Source of the DNA: an uncultured Granulosicoccaceae bacterium
Lineage (GTDB): Bacteria; Pseudomonadota; Gammaproteobacteria; Granulosicoccales; Granulosicoccaceae
DNA length: 64,000 nt
Reading direction: 5' to 3'
NCBI GenBank assembly: GCA_938035125.1
Contig: CALHNS010000014.1
Coordinates: forward strand, 62,001-126,000
Below, piece by piece: positions 18,707 through 28,841 of the stretch. Made by a program: the position numbers and the translations under genes. Each line of letters starts with the position of its first letter. The first letter of the stretch is position 1. The notes beneath the pieces were generated by a model. It was not told where the DNA came from and did not search any database. It saw nothing but the letters and a program-made list of their open reading frames with translations.

Positions 18707-20905
18707 GTGCCGAATCGCTTGACTGACCCATTTGTTCAAGTTGCTGTGCCCACGCCTCTATATCAGCTGTTTGACTATAAGGCCTGTGCGGGCCCGACCG
18801 CCCAGCGTGGGGCAAGGGTGAGTGTGCCTTTTGGTAGGCGCCAAGTGGTTGCTGTGGTGGTGGGTACACAGGCCTCAACGGATGTGCCTGAGAATAAGTT
18901 GCGTGCTGTGCACAAGGTGCTGGACGAAGAGCCGGTGCTACCTGCGGATTTATTAGATCTACTGGAATGGGCCAGCCGCTACTACCATCACCCTATTGGT
19001 GATGTTTTGGCCAGTGCTCTTCCGGTGCTGCTGCGAAAATCAGCTCCAGCTACCTTATCTTGCGTTGAATGCTACCGCTGGTTGCGTGATCCGTTAGTGC
19101 CTGTGAATGCTAGGGCCCATGTGCAGCTTAGCCTGCTTGCCCGTCTGCAGTCGGCAGAAGGGGAACCTATCGATGCCCAGTCTTTATCCAGCACCAGTAA
19201 GCAGTGGCGAAAATCACTACAGCCGTTGCTAGACGATGGCGCGATTGAGCGAATCGAGCTTGAAGCCTTGCCGCAAAATCGTGCTACCGATACACCACCG
19301 GTATTACTAGAAGAACAAGTTCAAGCCGTGGATGCGGTTAATGCGGCTAGTAAAACCTTTCAAACCTTTCTACTCAACGGAGTTACTGGCAGCGGCAAAA
19401 CCGAAGTGTATTTGCAGTGTTTAGATCGAACACTCTCTCAAGGCCAGCAAGTGCTGATTTTGGTGCCAGAAATTTCACTCACCCCTCAGCTCATGAGTCG
19501 ATTTCAACGGCGCGTAAGCGGTTGCTTGGTGAGTTTGCATTCTGGGTTGAACGATAGCGAGCGTTTACAGAATTGGTTGATTGCGGCCAAAGGCCATGCC
19601 GATGTAGTGATTGGCACACGTTCCGCCGCTCTGGTGCCTATGCCGCGCTTGGGGCTCATCATTATTGATGAAGAGCACGATGGTTCATTAAAGCAGCAGG
19701 ATGGGTTTCGTTACCACGCGCGTGACTTTGCCTTAATGCGCGCGCAAAAACAGCAGTGCCCTATTGTGCTTGGCTCGGCCACCCCCTCATTTGAATCACT
19801 GAACAACGTAGCGGCTGGGCGTTATATCGAGCTGCCGCTCACCATCCGAGCCGGTGGAGCCAAAGCGCCCAAGTTAGCCCTACTGGATATACGTCGTCAA
19901 AAGCTATTTGAAGGCATCAGTGAGCCTTTGATGTTAGCCATTGCCAAGCATTTAGAAGCGGGTAGTCAAGCGTTGGTGTTTATCAATCGGCGTGGCTTTG
20001 CGCCCACGATGTTATGTAACGATTGTGGGGCCAGTGCAACTTGTTTGCGTTGCGATGCGCACATGACCGTGCACGCTAAGCGACGCCAACTTCGTTGCCA
20101 CCATTGTGGGGCTGAACGTGTCATGCCCAATCAATGTGAAAGCTGCCAATCGGAAGCGCTTGATTTTATTGGTTATGGCACCGAGCGAATTAGCCAAGCA
20201 TTACAAGAGCGATTTCCTGATGTCACTATCGCAAGAATTGATCGCGACACCACACGTCGTAAAGGCGCGCTGGAAGCTCAGCTCCATGCAGCCACTTCCG
20301 GTGAGGCGCAGTTGTTAGTGGGCACGCAAATGTTGGCCAAAGGTCATCATTTTCCAGGCGTTACCTTAGTGGGGATTCTGGATGCTGATCGAGGTTTGTA
20401 CGGCACCGACTTTCGTTCGCTAGAGCACATGGGGCAATTAATTTTGCAAGTGGCAGGGCGATCGGGTCGAGAGGTTAAACAAGGCGATGTGCTGATACAA
20501 ACTCGAAATCCTGACAATCCGATGCTGCAAACTTTGGTGCGCGATGGCTATGCAGAATTTTCGCAGGCTTCAATGGTTGATCGAAAAGTGACCATGCTGC
20601 CGCCTTTTGCTTTCGTGGCACTGCTGCGGGCAGAATCCACCGATCCAAATGCACCTTCTGTGTTTTTAGAACGCGTGGTGCAAGAATTATCCAACTGGGC
20701 CGGTCCCGATTTAATGACATTAGGACCTGCACCTGCGCCCATGGAGCGATTGGGTGGTCGCTATCGTGCCCAAGTACTCATTCAAGCGGAACGACGTGCT
20801 CGATTGAACGCGTGCTTAAAAGATTTAACCGGATTCATTGATTCGTTGCCAGAGGCAAGGCGTACGCGCTGGTCTATTGATGTTGATCCTGTGGATTTGT
20901 TTTAA
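18707..20905 (+). CDS. priA: Primosomal protein N' (replication restart helicase)
   Basis: Walker A LNGVTGSGKTEVYLQ; DEEH; zinc-binding CNDCGASATCLRCDAHM...CHHCGAERVMPNQCESC; GTG start. Confidence 0.96.
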   Translation: MPNRLTDPFVQVAVPTPLYQLFDYKACAGPTAQRGARVSVPFGRRQVVAVVVGTQASTDVPENKLRAVHKVLDEEPVLPADLLDLLEWASRYYHHPIGDVLASALPVLLRKSAPATLSCVECYRWLRDPLVPVNARAHVQLSLLARLQSAEGEPIDAQSLSSTSKQWRKSLQPLLDDGAIERIELEALPQNRATDTPPVLLEEQVQAVDAVNAASKTFQTFLLNGVTGSGKTEVYLQCLDRTLSQGQQVLILVPEISLTPQLMSRFQRRVSGCLVSLHSGLNDSERLQNWLIAAKGHADVVIGTRSAALVPMPRLGLIIIDEEHDGSLKQQDGFRYHARDFALMRAQKQQCPIVLGSATPSFESLNNVAAGRYIELPLTIRAGGAKAPKLALLDIRRQKLFEGISEPLMLAIAKHLEAGSQALVFINRRGFAPTMLCNDCGASATCLRCDAHMTVHAKRRQLRCHHCGAERVMPNQCESCQSEALDFIGYGTERISQALQERFPDVTIARIDRDTTRRKGALEAQLHAATSGEAQLLVGTQMLAKGHHFPGVTLVGILDADRGLYGTDFRSLEHMGQLILQVAGRSGREVKQGDVLIQTRNPDNPMLQTLVRDGYAEFSQASMVDRKVTMLPPFAFVALLRAESTDPNAPSVFLERVVQELSNWAGPDLMTLGPAPAPMERLGGRYRAQVLIQAERRARLNACLKDLTGFIDSLPEARRTRWSIDVDPVDLF

Positions 20906-20972
20906 CGACACGTTACGATCGATATGCCCCATCATTGACGGAACCACGCGTGATTCCCGCTACACTTCGCAC

Positions 20973-22778
20973 ATGAAAGCCCGACTTGAACAACATTTGG
21001 CTACGGCCCTAGCTCAATTAAAGCAACAGGGGTTGGTGCCTGAAGAGGTTAACCCGCCCATTCAGCTGAGCCGCACCAAAGATCCAAGCCACGGAGATTT
21101 TGCGTCTAACTTGGCCATGATGCTAGCAAAGCCTGCCGGTAAGCCGCCCAGAGAAATCGCCGATGCGCTGATTGCGGCGTTGCCTGAAAACACCGACATC
21201 AAAGAGGTTCAAATTGCCGGGCCGGGTTTTATCAACTTTTTTCAAGCAGGCGATGCGCAAACGGCGGTTATCAATACCGTCTTAGCGCAAAAAGAAGCAT
21301 TTGGACGCAGCTCAATCGGTGCCAACGAACGTATTCAGGTGGAATTTGTTTCTGCCAATCCAACCGGACCTTTGCACGTAGGCCATGGCCGCGGAGCAGC
21401 TTTGGGCGCCACCATTGCCAACTTGCTGCATTTGGCAGGTTACGACGTGCAGCGTGAATACTACGTAAACGATGCTGGTCGCCAAATGCATATATTGGCC
21501 ACCAGTGTTTGGCTTCGGTATTTACAACTTAATGATGTGGCTATTCGTTTTCCAAGTAATGGTTATCGCGGTGATTACATCAATGACATTGCCAGACAGC
21601 TTAATGAGGTTCATGGCGCGGCCCTAATTCGAAAGTCGGAAGAGGTGTTTGCCGACACACCCACTGATGCATTAAACCCAAATGAAACAGCAACAGATGC
21701 GCCCGCAGGTATCAAGCCAGGGGCTGATGATGGCGACAAAGAAGCCCACATTGATGCGTTAATTCAAAATGCGCAAAAACTATTGGGTGAAAACGCCTAC
21801 GGCTCAGTGTTTGATACCGCCTTGGAAGATATTCTGGGTGATATAAAAGATGATCTGGGCGAATTTGGTGTGCATTACGATGAATGGTTTAGCGAGCGAT
21901 CGTTAACCGATGATGTAGATCGAGCCATAGAAAAATTAGCCGCCGGTGGTCACCTGTATGAAAAAGACGGTGCGCAGTGGTTTAAAACCACTGCCTACGG
22001 GGATGATAAAGATCGGGTAGTGCGACGTGATAATGGGCAAACCACCTACTTTGCTTCCGATATCGCATACATCAATAATAAGATGGAGCGTGGGTTTGAT
22101 CGTGTGCTGTATATCTTTGGTGCCGATCATCACGGCTACACTGAGCGCATGCACGCAGCTGTTCAGGCGTTAGGTTACGAGCGCAAACGCATAGAATTCC
22201 TACTTATCCAGTTTGCCAATCTGTACCGAGGCGGCGAACGGGTTGCTATGACTACGCGCGGTGGCTCTTTCGTTACCATTCGAGAGCTTCGGGATGAGGT
22301 GGGTAAAGATGCTGCCCGCTATTTCTACGTGATGCGAAAATACCAACAGCATTTAGACTTCGACATCGATTTGGCTAAATCTGAATCAAACGATAATCCG
22401 GTTTATTATGTGCAGTACGCACACGCCAGAATTTGTTCAGTATTTAGGCAAATGGAGCAGCGCACTATGACGCACGATTTGGCTGCAGGCCAGGCCGCTT
22501 TAAATCGGCTTGAAGAGCCCGAAGAAGTTGATTTACTTACTCTTTTAGCCACCTATCCGGAAGTCTTGGAGCGGGCGGCTGAAGCGCATGAACCTCACCA
22601 GATTACAGGTTACTTGCGAGATCTGGCGAATGGCCTACATTCCTATTACAACGCCCACAAGTTCCTGGTTGATGATGAGCCGTTGCGACAAGCACGGTTG
22701 ACGCTACTGGTTGCGGTAAAACAAGTGCTCGTGAACGGGCTGGGTGTTCTTGACGTGTCCACACCAGAGGTTATGTAA
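20973..22778 (+). CDS. argS: Arginyl-tRNA synthetase
   Basis: VEFVSANPTGPLHVGHGRGAALGATIANLL; ATG 20973 (MKARLEQHLATAL) preferred to ORF-track start. Confidence 0.96.
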   Translation: MKARLEQHLATALAQLKQQGLVPEEVNPPIQLSRTKDPSHGDFASNLAMMLAKPAGKPPREIADALIAALPENTDIKEVQIAGPGFINFFQAGDAQTAVINTVLAQKEAFGRSSIGANERIQVEFVSANPTGPLHVGHGRGAALGATIANLLHLAGYDVQREYYVNDAGRQMHILATSVWLRYLQLNDVAIRFPSNGYRGDYINDIARQLNEVHGAALIRKSEEVFADTPTDALNPNETATDAPAGIKPGADDGDKEAHIDALIQNAQKLLGENAYGSVFDTALEDILGDIKDDLGEFGVHYDEWFSERSLTDDVDRAIEKLAAGGHLYEKDGAQWFKTTAYGDDKDRVVRRDNGQTTYFASDIAYINNKMERGFDRVLYIFGADHHGYTERMHAAVQALGYERKRIEFLLIQFANLYRGGERVAMTTRGGSFVTIRELRDEVGKDAARYFYVMRKYQQHLDFDIDLAKSESNDNPVYYVQYAHARICSVFRQMEQRTMTHDLAAGQAALNRLEEPEEVDLLTLLATYPEVLERAAEAHEPHQITGYLRDLANGLHSYYNAHKFLVDDEPLRQARLTLLVAVKQVLVNGLGVLDVSTPEVM

Positions 22779-22781
22779 GTA

Positions 22782-23399
22782 ATGTCAGACGATGCAGGCA
22801 ATCCAAGAGTCTTCTTGCTTGCGCTCGGGCTGTTGGTGGGCTTTGTTATAGGATTTGTTATTTTATTAGCAAGCCTTCCCGTAGACACCACACTGTCCGA
22901 CGTAGAAATTGCGCGTGGCAACATTCCTGCGCAAACTGAAAAAAGAACGTTTGATTTTTATAAAGAGCTTCCGAATCAGAATGCACGACTTACTCAGGTT
23001 AGTGTGCGTCCGAACGATCCGTTAGATCAGCCCCAACCCGAAGTTGCGCCCAAAGTTATTGTGCCTGCCACACGCGTAGTCTCGGGTGATGCGCAAAATT
23101 TGAATCGACGTAATCTTGCTTCTGAGGTGTACGCAGAAATTCCTGCCTCTAACTACGGTCAAGAATCTTTTTTCTTGCAAGCCGGTAACTACCGCAGCGC
23201 ACAAGATGCAGAAATGATGCGTGCACAAGTACTGTTGATGGGCTTAGAGGCCTTTATCGTTACTCGCGAAGAGCCAAGCGGTGGTGTTGGCCATCGTGTT
23301 CGGGTTGGCCCTTTCGTTGATCAAAGCCGTATGATTGAAGCCAAGCAGCGACTTCGCCAAGGCAACGTGCGCTACGAAATCATTCGCGTAACCGGCTGA
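22782..23399 (+). CDS. SPOR-domain protein
   Basis: N-terminal TM; QAGNYRSAQDAEMMRAQVLLMGLEAFI...GHRVRVGPFVDQSRMIEAKQRL; directly after argS. Confidence 0.87.
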   Translation: MSDDAGNPRVFLLALGLLVGFVIGFVILLASLPVDTTLSDVEIARGNIPAQTEKRTFDFYKELPNQNARLTQVSVRPNDPLDQPQPEVAPKVIVPATRVVSGDAQNLNRRNLASEVYAEIPASNYGQESFFLQAGNYRSAQDAEMMRAQVLLMGLEAFIVTREEPSGGVGHRVRVGPFVDQSRMIEAKQRLRQGNVRYEIIRVTG

Positions 23400-23448
23400 T
23401 CCGCCAACCCTAGGCAAATCAGTCACCCGTATCTTCGAGGGCTGTTCA

Positions 23449-26400
23449 GTGAAACTCAGTGCGCCGGACATGCACCGTGAGGTTGATAAGTGCATGCGAG
23501 CAGATCAGCACGCACTGCGCCGGCAAATTAAATCAATAGTTACCCCTGACGTTACCCCCGACGTTACCGATGATCAGCGCTTAGCTCGCTGGCAAACTCG
23601 GGTGCAGCAATCACAAGCTAAGCGCACCGCCCGTAAAGATGTGGTGCCAACCCCCACTTGGCCAGAACTTCCCATTGTTGATCATATGGACGCCATCAAG
23701 ACGGCGTTACAGGCGAATCAAGTGGTCATTGTTTGTGGTGAAACCGGTTCAGGGAAAACCACTCAACTGCCAAAGATGTGTTTGGAGTTGGGGCGTGGGC
23801 AAGGTGGTTACATTGGGCATACACAGCCCAGACGAATAGCGGCAAGAAGTGTGGCGGCACGGCTAGCAGAAGAATTGAATACCCGTGTGGGTGAATTGGT
23901 GGGTTTTAAAATTCGCTTTACCGATCAAGTAAGCGATGCCTCACTAATTAAGCTCATGACCGATGGGATTTTGTTAGCAGAAATTCAAAAAGATCCGTTC
24001 TTAACCCAATACGACACACTGATTATTGATGAGGCGCATGAGCGCAGTTTAAATATAGATTTCTTACTGGGATACATTCGGCAGCTGTTGCCAAGGCGCC
24101 CCGACCTTAAAGTGATTATTACCTCGGCAACGATTGACCCTGAGCGATTTGCAAAACACTTTGATAATGCCCCCATCATCATGGCAGAAGGCAGAACCTA
24201 TCCGGTTGAAGTGCGATATGAAGCCATTGACGATGATGCTGAGAGTTTAGAGGACAGTGATATGTCGCTTGCAGTGGTGGCGGCATGTGAAACGTTGATT
24301 TCTGAAAATAAACACGATGTATTGGTGTTTATGACCGGTGAGCGAGATATACGCGAGCAGGCTGATGTGTTTAAACGCCATGCGTCCACATCTCGTTGGC
24401 TGCGTGGTGTGGATATCATACCGTTGTATTCTCGGTTATCAAACGCTGAGCAAAATAAGGTTTTTCAAAACCACACTAAGCCGCGCATTGTTATTGCCAC
24501 TAATGTGGCAGAAACCTCATTAACCGTACCGGGTATTCGCTCAGTGGTGGATACAGGGTTTGCAAGAATGTCGCGCTACAGTGTGCGCAGTAAGGTTCAA
24601 CGTTTGCCGATAGAACGTATTTCCCAAGCGTCTGCGAATCAGCGAATGGGCCGATGTGGACGATTAGCACCTGGGGTTTGCATTCGTTTATACAGCGAAG
24701 ATGATTTTGATGCTCGTGCAGAATTTACTGAACCTGAAATTTTACGCACCAACCTGTCGTCAGTAATTTTACAAATGGCAACGCTAAAGCTCGGTGCAAT
24801 TGATGAATTTCCGTTTATTGAGCCACCCGATTCTAAGTACATAAACGACGGCTATCGAAACTTACAAGAGCTGAGTGCGTTAGATAATAAGCGCACGCTT
24901 ACCCCACTAGGTAAGCGCATTGCAAGGCTACCTATCGATCCAAGACTTGCGCGAATGTTATTCGCTGCAGCCGATGAGGGGTCTGTTTCTGAAGTACTAA
25001 CCATTGTCTCTGCGTTGTCGGTTCAAGACCCTCGTGAAAGACCGTTCGAGAAACGCGCTGCTGCTGATGAGCAACACAGCGAATTCAATCATGAGCAGTC
25101 CGACTTTATGGCATGGCTGAATTTATGGGCCTTCGTTTCTGTGCAAAAAAAGAATTTGTCGAATTCTCAGTTTCGAAAAATGTGTAAGCAGCGTTTTCTA
25201 TCGCCAATGCGGGTGCAAGAATGGCTTGAGGTGCGGCGACAGTTAGCTACGTTGTGTAAAGAACTAAAGCTGCCACTAAACGACACTGAAAGTAGTTACG
25301 ACAATATTCATCGCGCGCTGTTGGCAGGGTTGTTGGGCAATGTGGCCATTAAGGCTGAAAAAAGCGATTACCTTGGCACACGGAACCGCCATTTGAAAAT
25401 ATTCCCAGGTTCAGGTTTATTTAAAAAAGGGCCAAAATGGATCATGGCCGCAGAGATTGCAGAAACCAGTCAATTGTTTGCAAGACAGGTTGCTTCAGTA
25501 GATGTTGATTGGATTGAGAATTTATCTGACCATTTGTTAAAGCGCAGTTATCGAGATGCGCATTGGCAAAAACGTTCAGGCACTGTGGGGGCATGGGAGC
25601 AATCGACTTTGTACGGGTTGGTCATTAATGCCAAGAAGCGTGTGAACTATTCACCTATAAATCCGAAAGAGTCGCGTGAAATATTTATACGAGATGCGTT
25701 GGTCGGTGGTGCGTTGCAAACCAAAGGTGATTTTCATCGCCATAATTTAGCGTTGTTAGATGAAGTGACCACGCTTGAGGATAAGTCTCGGCGCAGAGAT
25801 ATTGTTGTTGACCCTGAAGAGCTGGTGCGTTTCTATGACGATGTTATTCCGGATGACATCAATACCACTAAATCGTTTGAAACGTTTCGAACGGAATATG
25901 AAAAAGATAACCCTAGAGGTTTATATTATTCACGAGATCAATTGCTTCGTGATGATGAGATAGACGTCAGTGATCGAGATTATCCGAATCAACTGGATTT
26001 AGGTGGAATGGTGTTACCGCTTAAATATCATTTTGCACCGGGTGAAATAGATGACGGTGTAACGCTTGTGTGCCCTGTAGATGTGTTGAATCGTGTTCCG
26101 CCAGCACTGCCAGTATGGTTGGTGCCGGGCATGATTGAAGAAAAAGTGGCTTTACTTATTAAAGCATTGCCTAAAGCGTTACGAAGAAATTTTGTTCCCG
26201 CACCCGATTTTGCACACGCAGCCGTATCTTCCATGGCTCATGGGGAAGGGGTGTTAACTCAAGAATTGTCCGCACAATTAAAACGCATGACAGGGGTTCA
26301 AGTGCCAGCGACTGAATGGGACAGTAGCGCGTTACCCGCTCATTTAACCATGCGTTTTGAAGTGATCGATAATGAGGGCGTCATGATCGATAGCGGTCGT

Positions 26401-27345
26401 GATTTAAACGCATTGCAAACTCAATGGCTAGATCATGTAGAAGAGTCGCTTCTTAAATTTAGCGATAACAGTATTGAACAAGATCAAGTAACCGATTGGA
26501 ATTTTGGTGATTTACCCGAATCGGTTGATATTGAAAAAGCAGGCATTACGATGCAAGGTTATCCTGCGCTTCAAGCCACAGCGGATGGTGTAGCTTTGAA
26601 GTTATTTGCTACAGCAGGGGCTGCGGCTCAGTCTATGCCAGCGGGCTTACGTGCGCTGTACCGTCAATCATTAAAAGATGAAATTCGGTATTTGCAGCGT
26701 AAGTTGCCAGGTATCAATGTGTTGTGCTTGCGCTTTGCCCCCTATGGGTCAAAAAAAGATCTCACTGACGATATCATTGATGCCGCGTTAGACCACGTAT
26801 TCATTAAAGATAAACCCTTGCCGCGTTCTCGCGATGAATGGTTAGCTTTGTTAGATGCCGGACGTTCTCAGTTGGTGCCTGTAGCAGGCGAGATTTGCTC
26901 GGTGCTGGAAAAGGTCTTTGAAGCACACAGGCAGGTTGCCAAACGCATCGATGGTTCGGTGTCTTTAAGCTGGATAGAAGCGGTGAAAGATATTCGAAAT
27001 CAAATCTCATCGCTGCTGTTTGTTGGGTTCGTTACCGCTACGGGTTTGCCGCGTTTGAATCGGTTGCCAGTATATTTTGAAGGCATGAATCGTCGGCTGC
27101 TGGCGATTGATCAAGCTCCAGATAAAGATCGGCGGCGGCGCTCCGAATTTGCTCCTGGCTGGCTTGAATTTCAGGCACTACCCGATGAGCGCGCCGACGA
27201 TCCAGAATTTCATGAACTTTGGCTTGGGCTTCGGTGGGCGTTTGAAGAGCTGAGAATCAGCTTGTTTGCCCAAGAATTGGGGGCTAAAGAAAAGGTAAGT
27301 GTGTCGCGCCTTGAGAACCGGGTGAAAGAGCTTCGATCTCGCTAA
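23449..27345 (+). CDS. hrpA: ATP-dependent RNA helicase HrpA (DEAH-box)
   Basis: VVIVCGETGSGKTTQLPKMCLELG, DEAHERSLNIDFLLGY, QRMGRCGR; 1298 aa. Confidence 0.95.
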   Translation: MKLSAPDMHREVDKCMRADQHALRRQIKSIVTPDVTPDVTDDQRLARWQTRVQQSQAKRTARKDVVPTPTWPELPIVDHMDAIKTALQANQVVIVCGETGSGKTTQLPKMCLELGRGQGGYIGHTQPRRIAARSVAARLAEELNTRVGELVGFKIRFTDQVSDASLIKLMTDGILLAEIQKDPFLTQYDTLIIDEAHERSLNIDFLLGYIRQLLPRRPDLKVIITSATIDPERFAKHFDNAPIIMAEGRTYPVEVRYEAIDDDAESLEDSDMSLAVVAACETLISENKHDVLVFMTGERDIREQADVFKRHASTSRWLRGVDIIPLYSRLSNAEQNKVFQNHTKPRIVIATNVAETSLTVPGIRSVVDTGFARMSRYSVRSKVQRLPIERISQASANQRMGRCGRLAPGVCIRLYSEDDFDARAEFTEPEILRTNLSSVILQMATLKLGAIDEFPFIEPPDSKYINDGYRNLQELSALDNKRTLTPLGKRIARLPIDPRLARMLFAAADEGSVSEVLTIVSALSVQDPRERPFEKRAAADEQHSEFNHEQSDFMAWLNLWAFVSVQKKNLSNSQFRKMCKQRFLSPMRVQEWLEVRRQLATLCKELKLPLNDTESSYDNIHRALLAGLLGNVAIKAEKSDYLGTRNRHLKIFPGSGLFKKGPKWIMAAEIAETSQLFARQVASVDVDWIENLSDHLLKRSYRDAHWQKRSGTVGAWEQSTLYGLVINAKKRVNYSPINPKESREIFIRDALVGGALQTKGDFHRHNLALLDEVTTLEDKSRRRDIVVDPEELVRFYDDVIPDDINTTKSFETFRTEYEKDNPRGLYYSRDQLLRDDEIDVSDRDYPNQLDLGGMVLPLKYHFAPGEIDDGVTLVCPVDVLNRVPPALPVWLVPGMIEEKVALLIKALPKALRRNFVPAPDFAHAAVSSMAHGEGVLTQELSAQLKRMTGVQVPATEWDSSALPAHLTMRFEVIDNEGVMIDSGRDLNALQTQWLDHVEESLLKFSDNSIEQDQVTDWNFGDLPESVDIEKAGITMQGYPALQATADGVALKLFATAGAAAQSMPAGLRALYRQSLKDEIRYLQRKLPGINVLCLRFAPYGSKKDLTDDIIDAALDHVFIKDKPLPRSRDEWLALLDAGRSQLVPVAGEICSVLEKVFEAHRQVAKRIDGSVSLSWIEAVKDIRNQISSLLFVGFVTATGLPRLNRLPVYFEGMNRRLLAIDQAPDKDRRRRSEFAPGWLEFQALPDERADDPEFHELWLGLRWAFEELRISLFAQELGAKEKVSVSRLENRVKELRSR

Positions 27346-27435
27346 TCCTTGCGTATTTTAAAGTTGCGCAATGGTCAAGTCCGTCTATCCTCTTCTATTG
27401 GACCGAGTTTATTTTAGTATTGTGGGGATGAGACA

Positions 27436-28041
27436 ATGAAAAAGGCGTTAATGGCGCTTGCTCTGTTACTGACGTCGACGTCAATGTCGGTAAAGGCTGC
27501 TGGCCTAGACATTGCGCTCAGTAACAATACGGCGAATATTGCCGTTCTGCTTAACCCCTATAATTTTCGCGCTGGCGGTGGCTCTGAATTGGCCGTTGGT
27601 GGTTTCCTAAATGAAACTGGCGATAGCTTATTGTTTGCGTCTTTGATGGCGCATGGGGTTAGAAAATTACCCGATCAGCAATACAATTTGGCCGCTGGGA
27701 TAAAATTGCTTACTGGCGACTTAGAAGTAGGTGATCAGTTCGCAGAAGCCGTAGGCGATTCTGAAAACGTCGGTGCATTGGCGCTAGGGTTTAAAGCAGG
27801 TTATGTGATTCCATCGCGCCAGAATCCCATGGAATTTTCAATTGAAGGTTTTATAGCGCCCAAAATTACCAGCTTTGGTGATGCGGAAGGCTATACAGAA
27901 ATCAACGCACGTTTTCAGATTGAGGTCATTCCTCAAGCATTAACTTATGTTGGCTATCGTCGCATCGAATTCGATACGAATGATTTCAGTGACCTTCGAT
28001 TGGATAGAAGCATTCACCTAGGTATGAAGTTAACCTTCTAG
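27436..28041 (+). CDS. YfaZ-like outer-membrane protein
   Basis: Signal peptide, beta-barrel pattern, ends RSIHLGMKLTF. Confidence 0.6.
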   Translation: MKKALMALALLLTSTSMSVKAAGLDIALSNNTANIAVLLNPYNFRAGGGSELAVGGFLNETGDSLLFASLMAHGVRKLPDQQYNLAAGIKLLTGDLEVGDQFAEAVGDSENVGALALGFKAGYVIPSRQNPMEFSIEGFIAPKITSFGDAEGYTEINARFQIEVIPQALTYVGYRRIEFDTNDFSDLRLDRSIHLGMKLTF

Positions 28042-28841
28042 TGAATCGCCTTATCGAGGTGATGCGCCGCCTGCGTGATCCGAAAACCGGTTGTGCGTGG
28101 GACAGAGAACAGAATTTTAAATCCATTGCCCCGTACGCAATTGAAGAGGCGTATGAGGTGGTGGATGCCATTGAACGCGAGGATCTGGCTGATTTAAAAG
28201 ATGAGCTGGGTGATTTATTGCTGCAGGTGGTGTTTCACTCACAAATGGCTAGCGAATTAGGTGAATTTGACTTTAACGATGTGGTTAGCGGTATCGTTAA
28301 TAAAATGATTCGTCGCCATCCTCATGTATTCGGCAATGAAAATTTTTCAAATACTACCGACGTGAAAGCCTCTTGGGAGGCAATAAAGGCGCAAGAGAGA
28401 GCTGAGAAGCAGTTAAGCCAAGGTTTAACATCCAGTGAAAATCCCCCGCCTGCCTCTGCCCTTGATGGAATCGCCAAATCGTTGCCGGCATTAAAACGTG
28501 CTGACAAAATTCAAAAACGTGCAGCTCGAGTCGGCTTTGATTGGCCAAATGCAGCTCCAGTGTTCGACAAAATTAAAGAAGAAACCGATGAAGTAAAAGA
28601 AGCGGTTGCTCGCTCAAATGCGGTTGATATTGAAGAAGAGCTGGGGGATCTGCTATTTAGCGTTGTCAATTTAACCAGGCACTATGGTGTGGACGCTGAA
28701 ATGGCTTTAGCCAAAGCCAATAAGAAGTTCAGTGGGCGATTTATGCATGTTGAACAACTGGCTCGCGATCAAAATGCGGACATGAATGCTCTTTCCCTGC
28801 AAGAGCTAGATGCCTTGTGGGATGAGGCGAAAAAACTTTAA
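28041..28841 (+). CDS. mazG: Nucleoside triphosphate pyrophosphohydrolase
   Basis: MRRLRDPKTGCAWDREQNFKSIAPYAIEEAYEVVDAIEREDLADLKDELGDLLLQVVFHSQMA; GTG start overlapping previous stop. Confidence 0.95.
   Translation: MNRLIEVMRRLRDPKTGCAWDREQNFKSIAPYAIEEAYEVVDAIEREDLADLKDELGDLLLQVVFHSQMASELGEFDFNDVVSGIVNKMIRRHPHVFGNENFSNTTDVKASWEAIKAQERAEKQLSQGLTSSENPPPASALDGIAKSLPALKRADKIQKRAARVGFDWPNAAPVFDKIKEETDEVKEAVARSNAVDIEEELGDLLFSVVNLTRHYGVDAEMALAKANKKFSGRFMHVEQLARDQNADMNALSLQELDALWDEAKKL

Noticed and set aside
23539-23574. 12-bp tandem repeat (GTTACCCCYGAC)x3 in hrpA 5' region, encoding VTPDVTPDVTDD
   Set aside because: Short in-frame low-complexity repeat in a non-conserved N-terminus; likely trivial.
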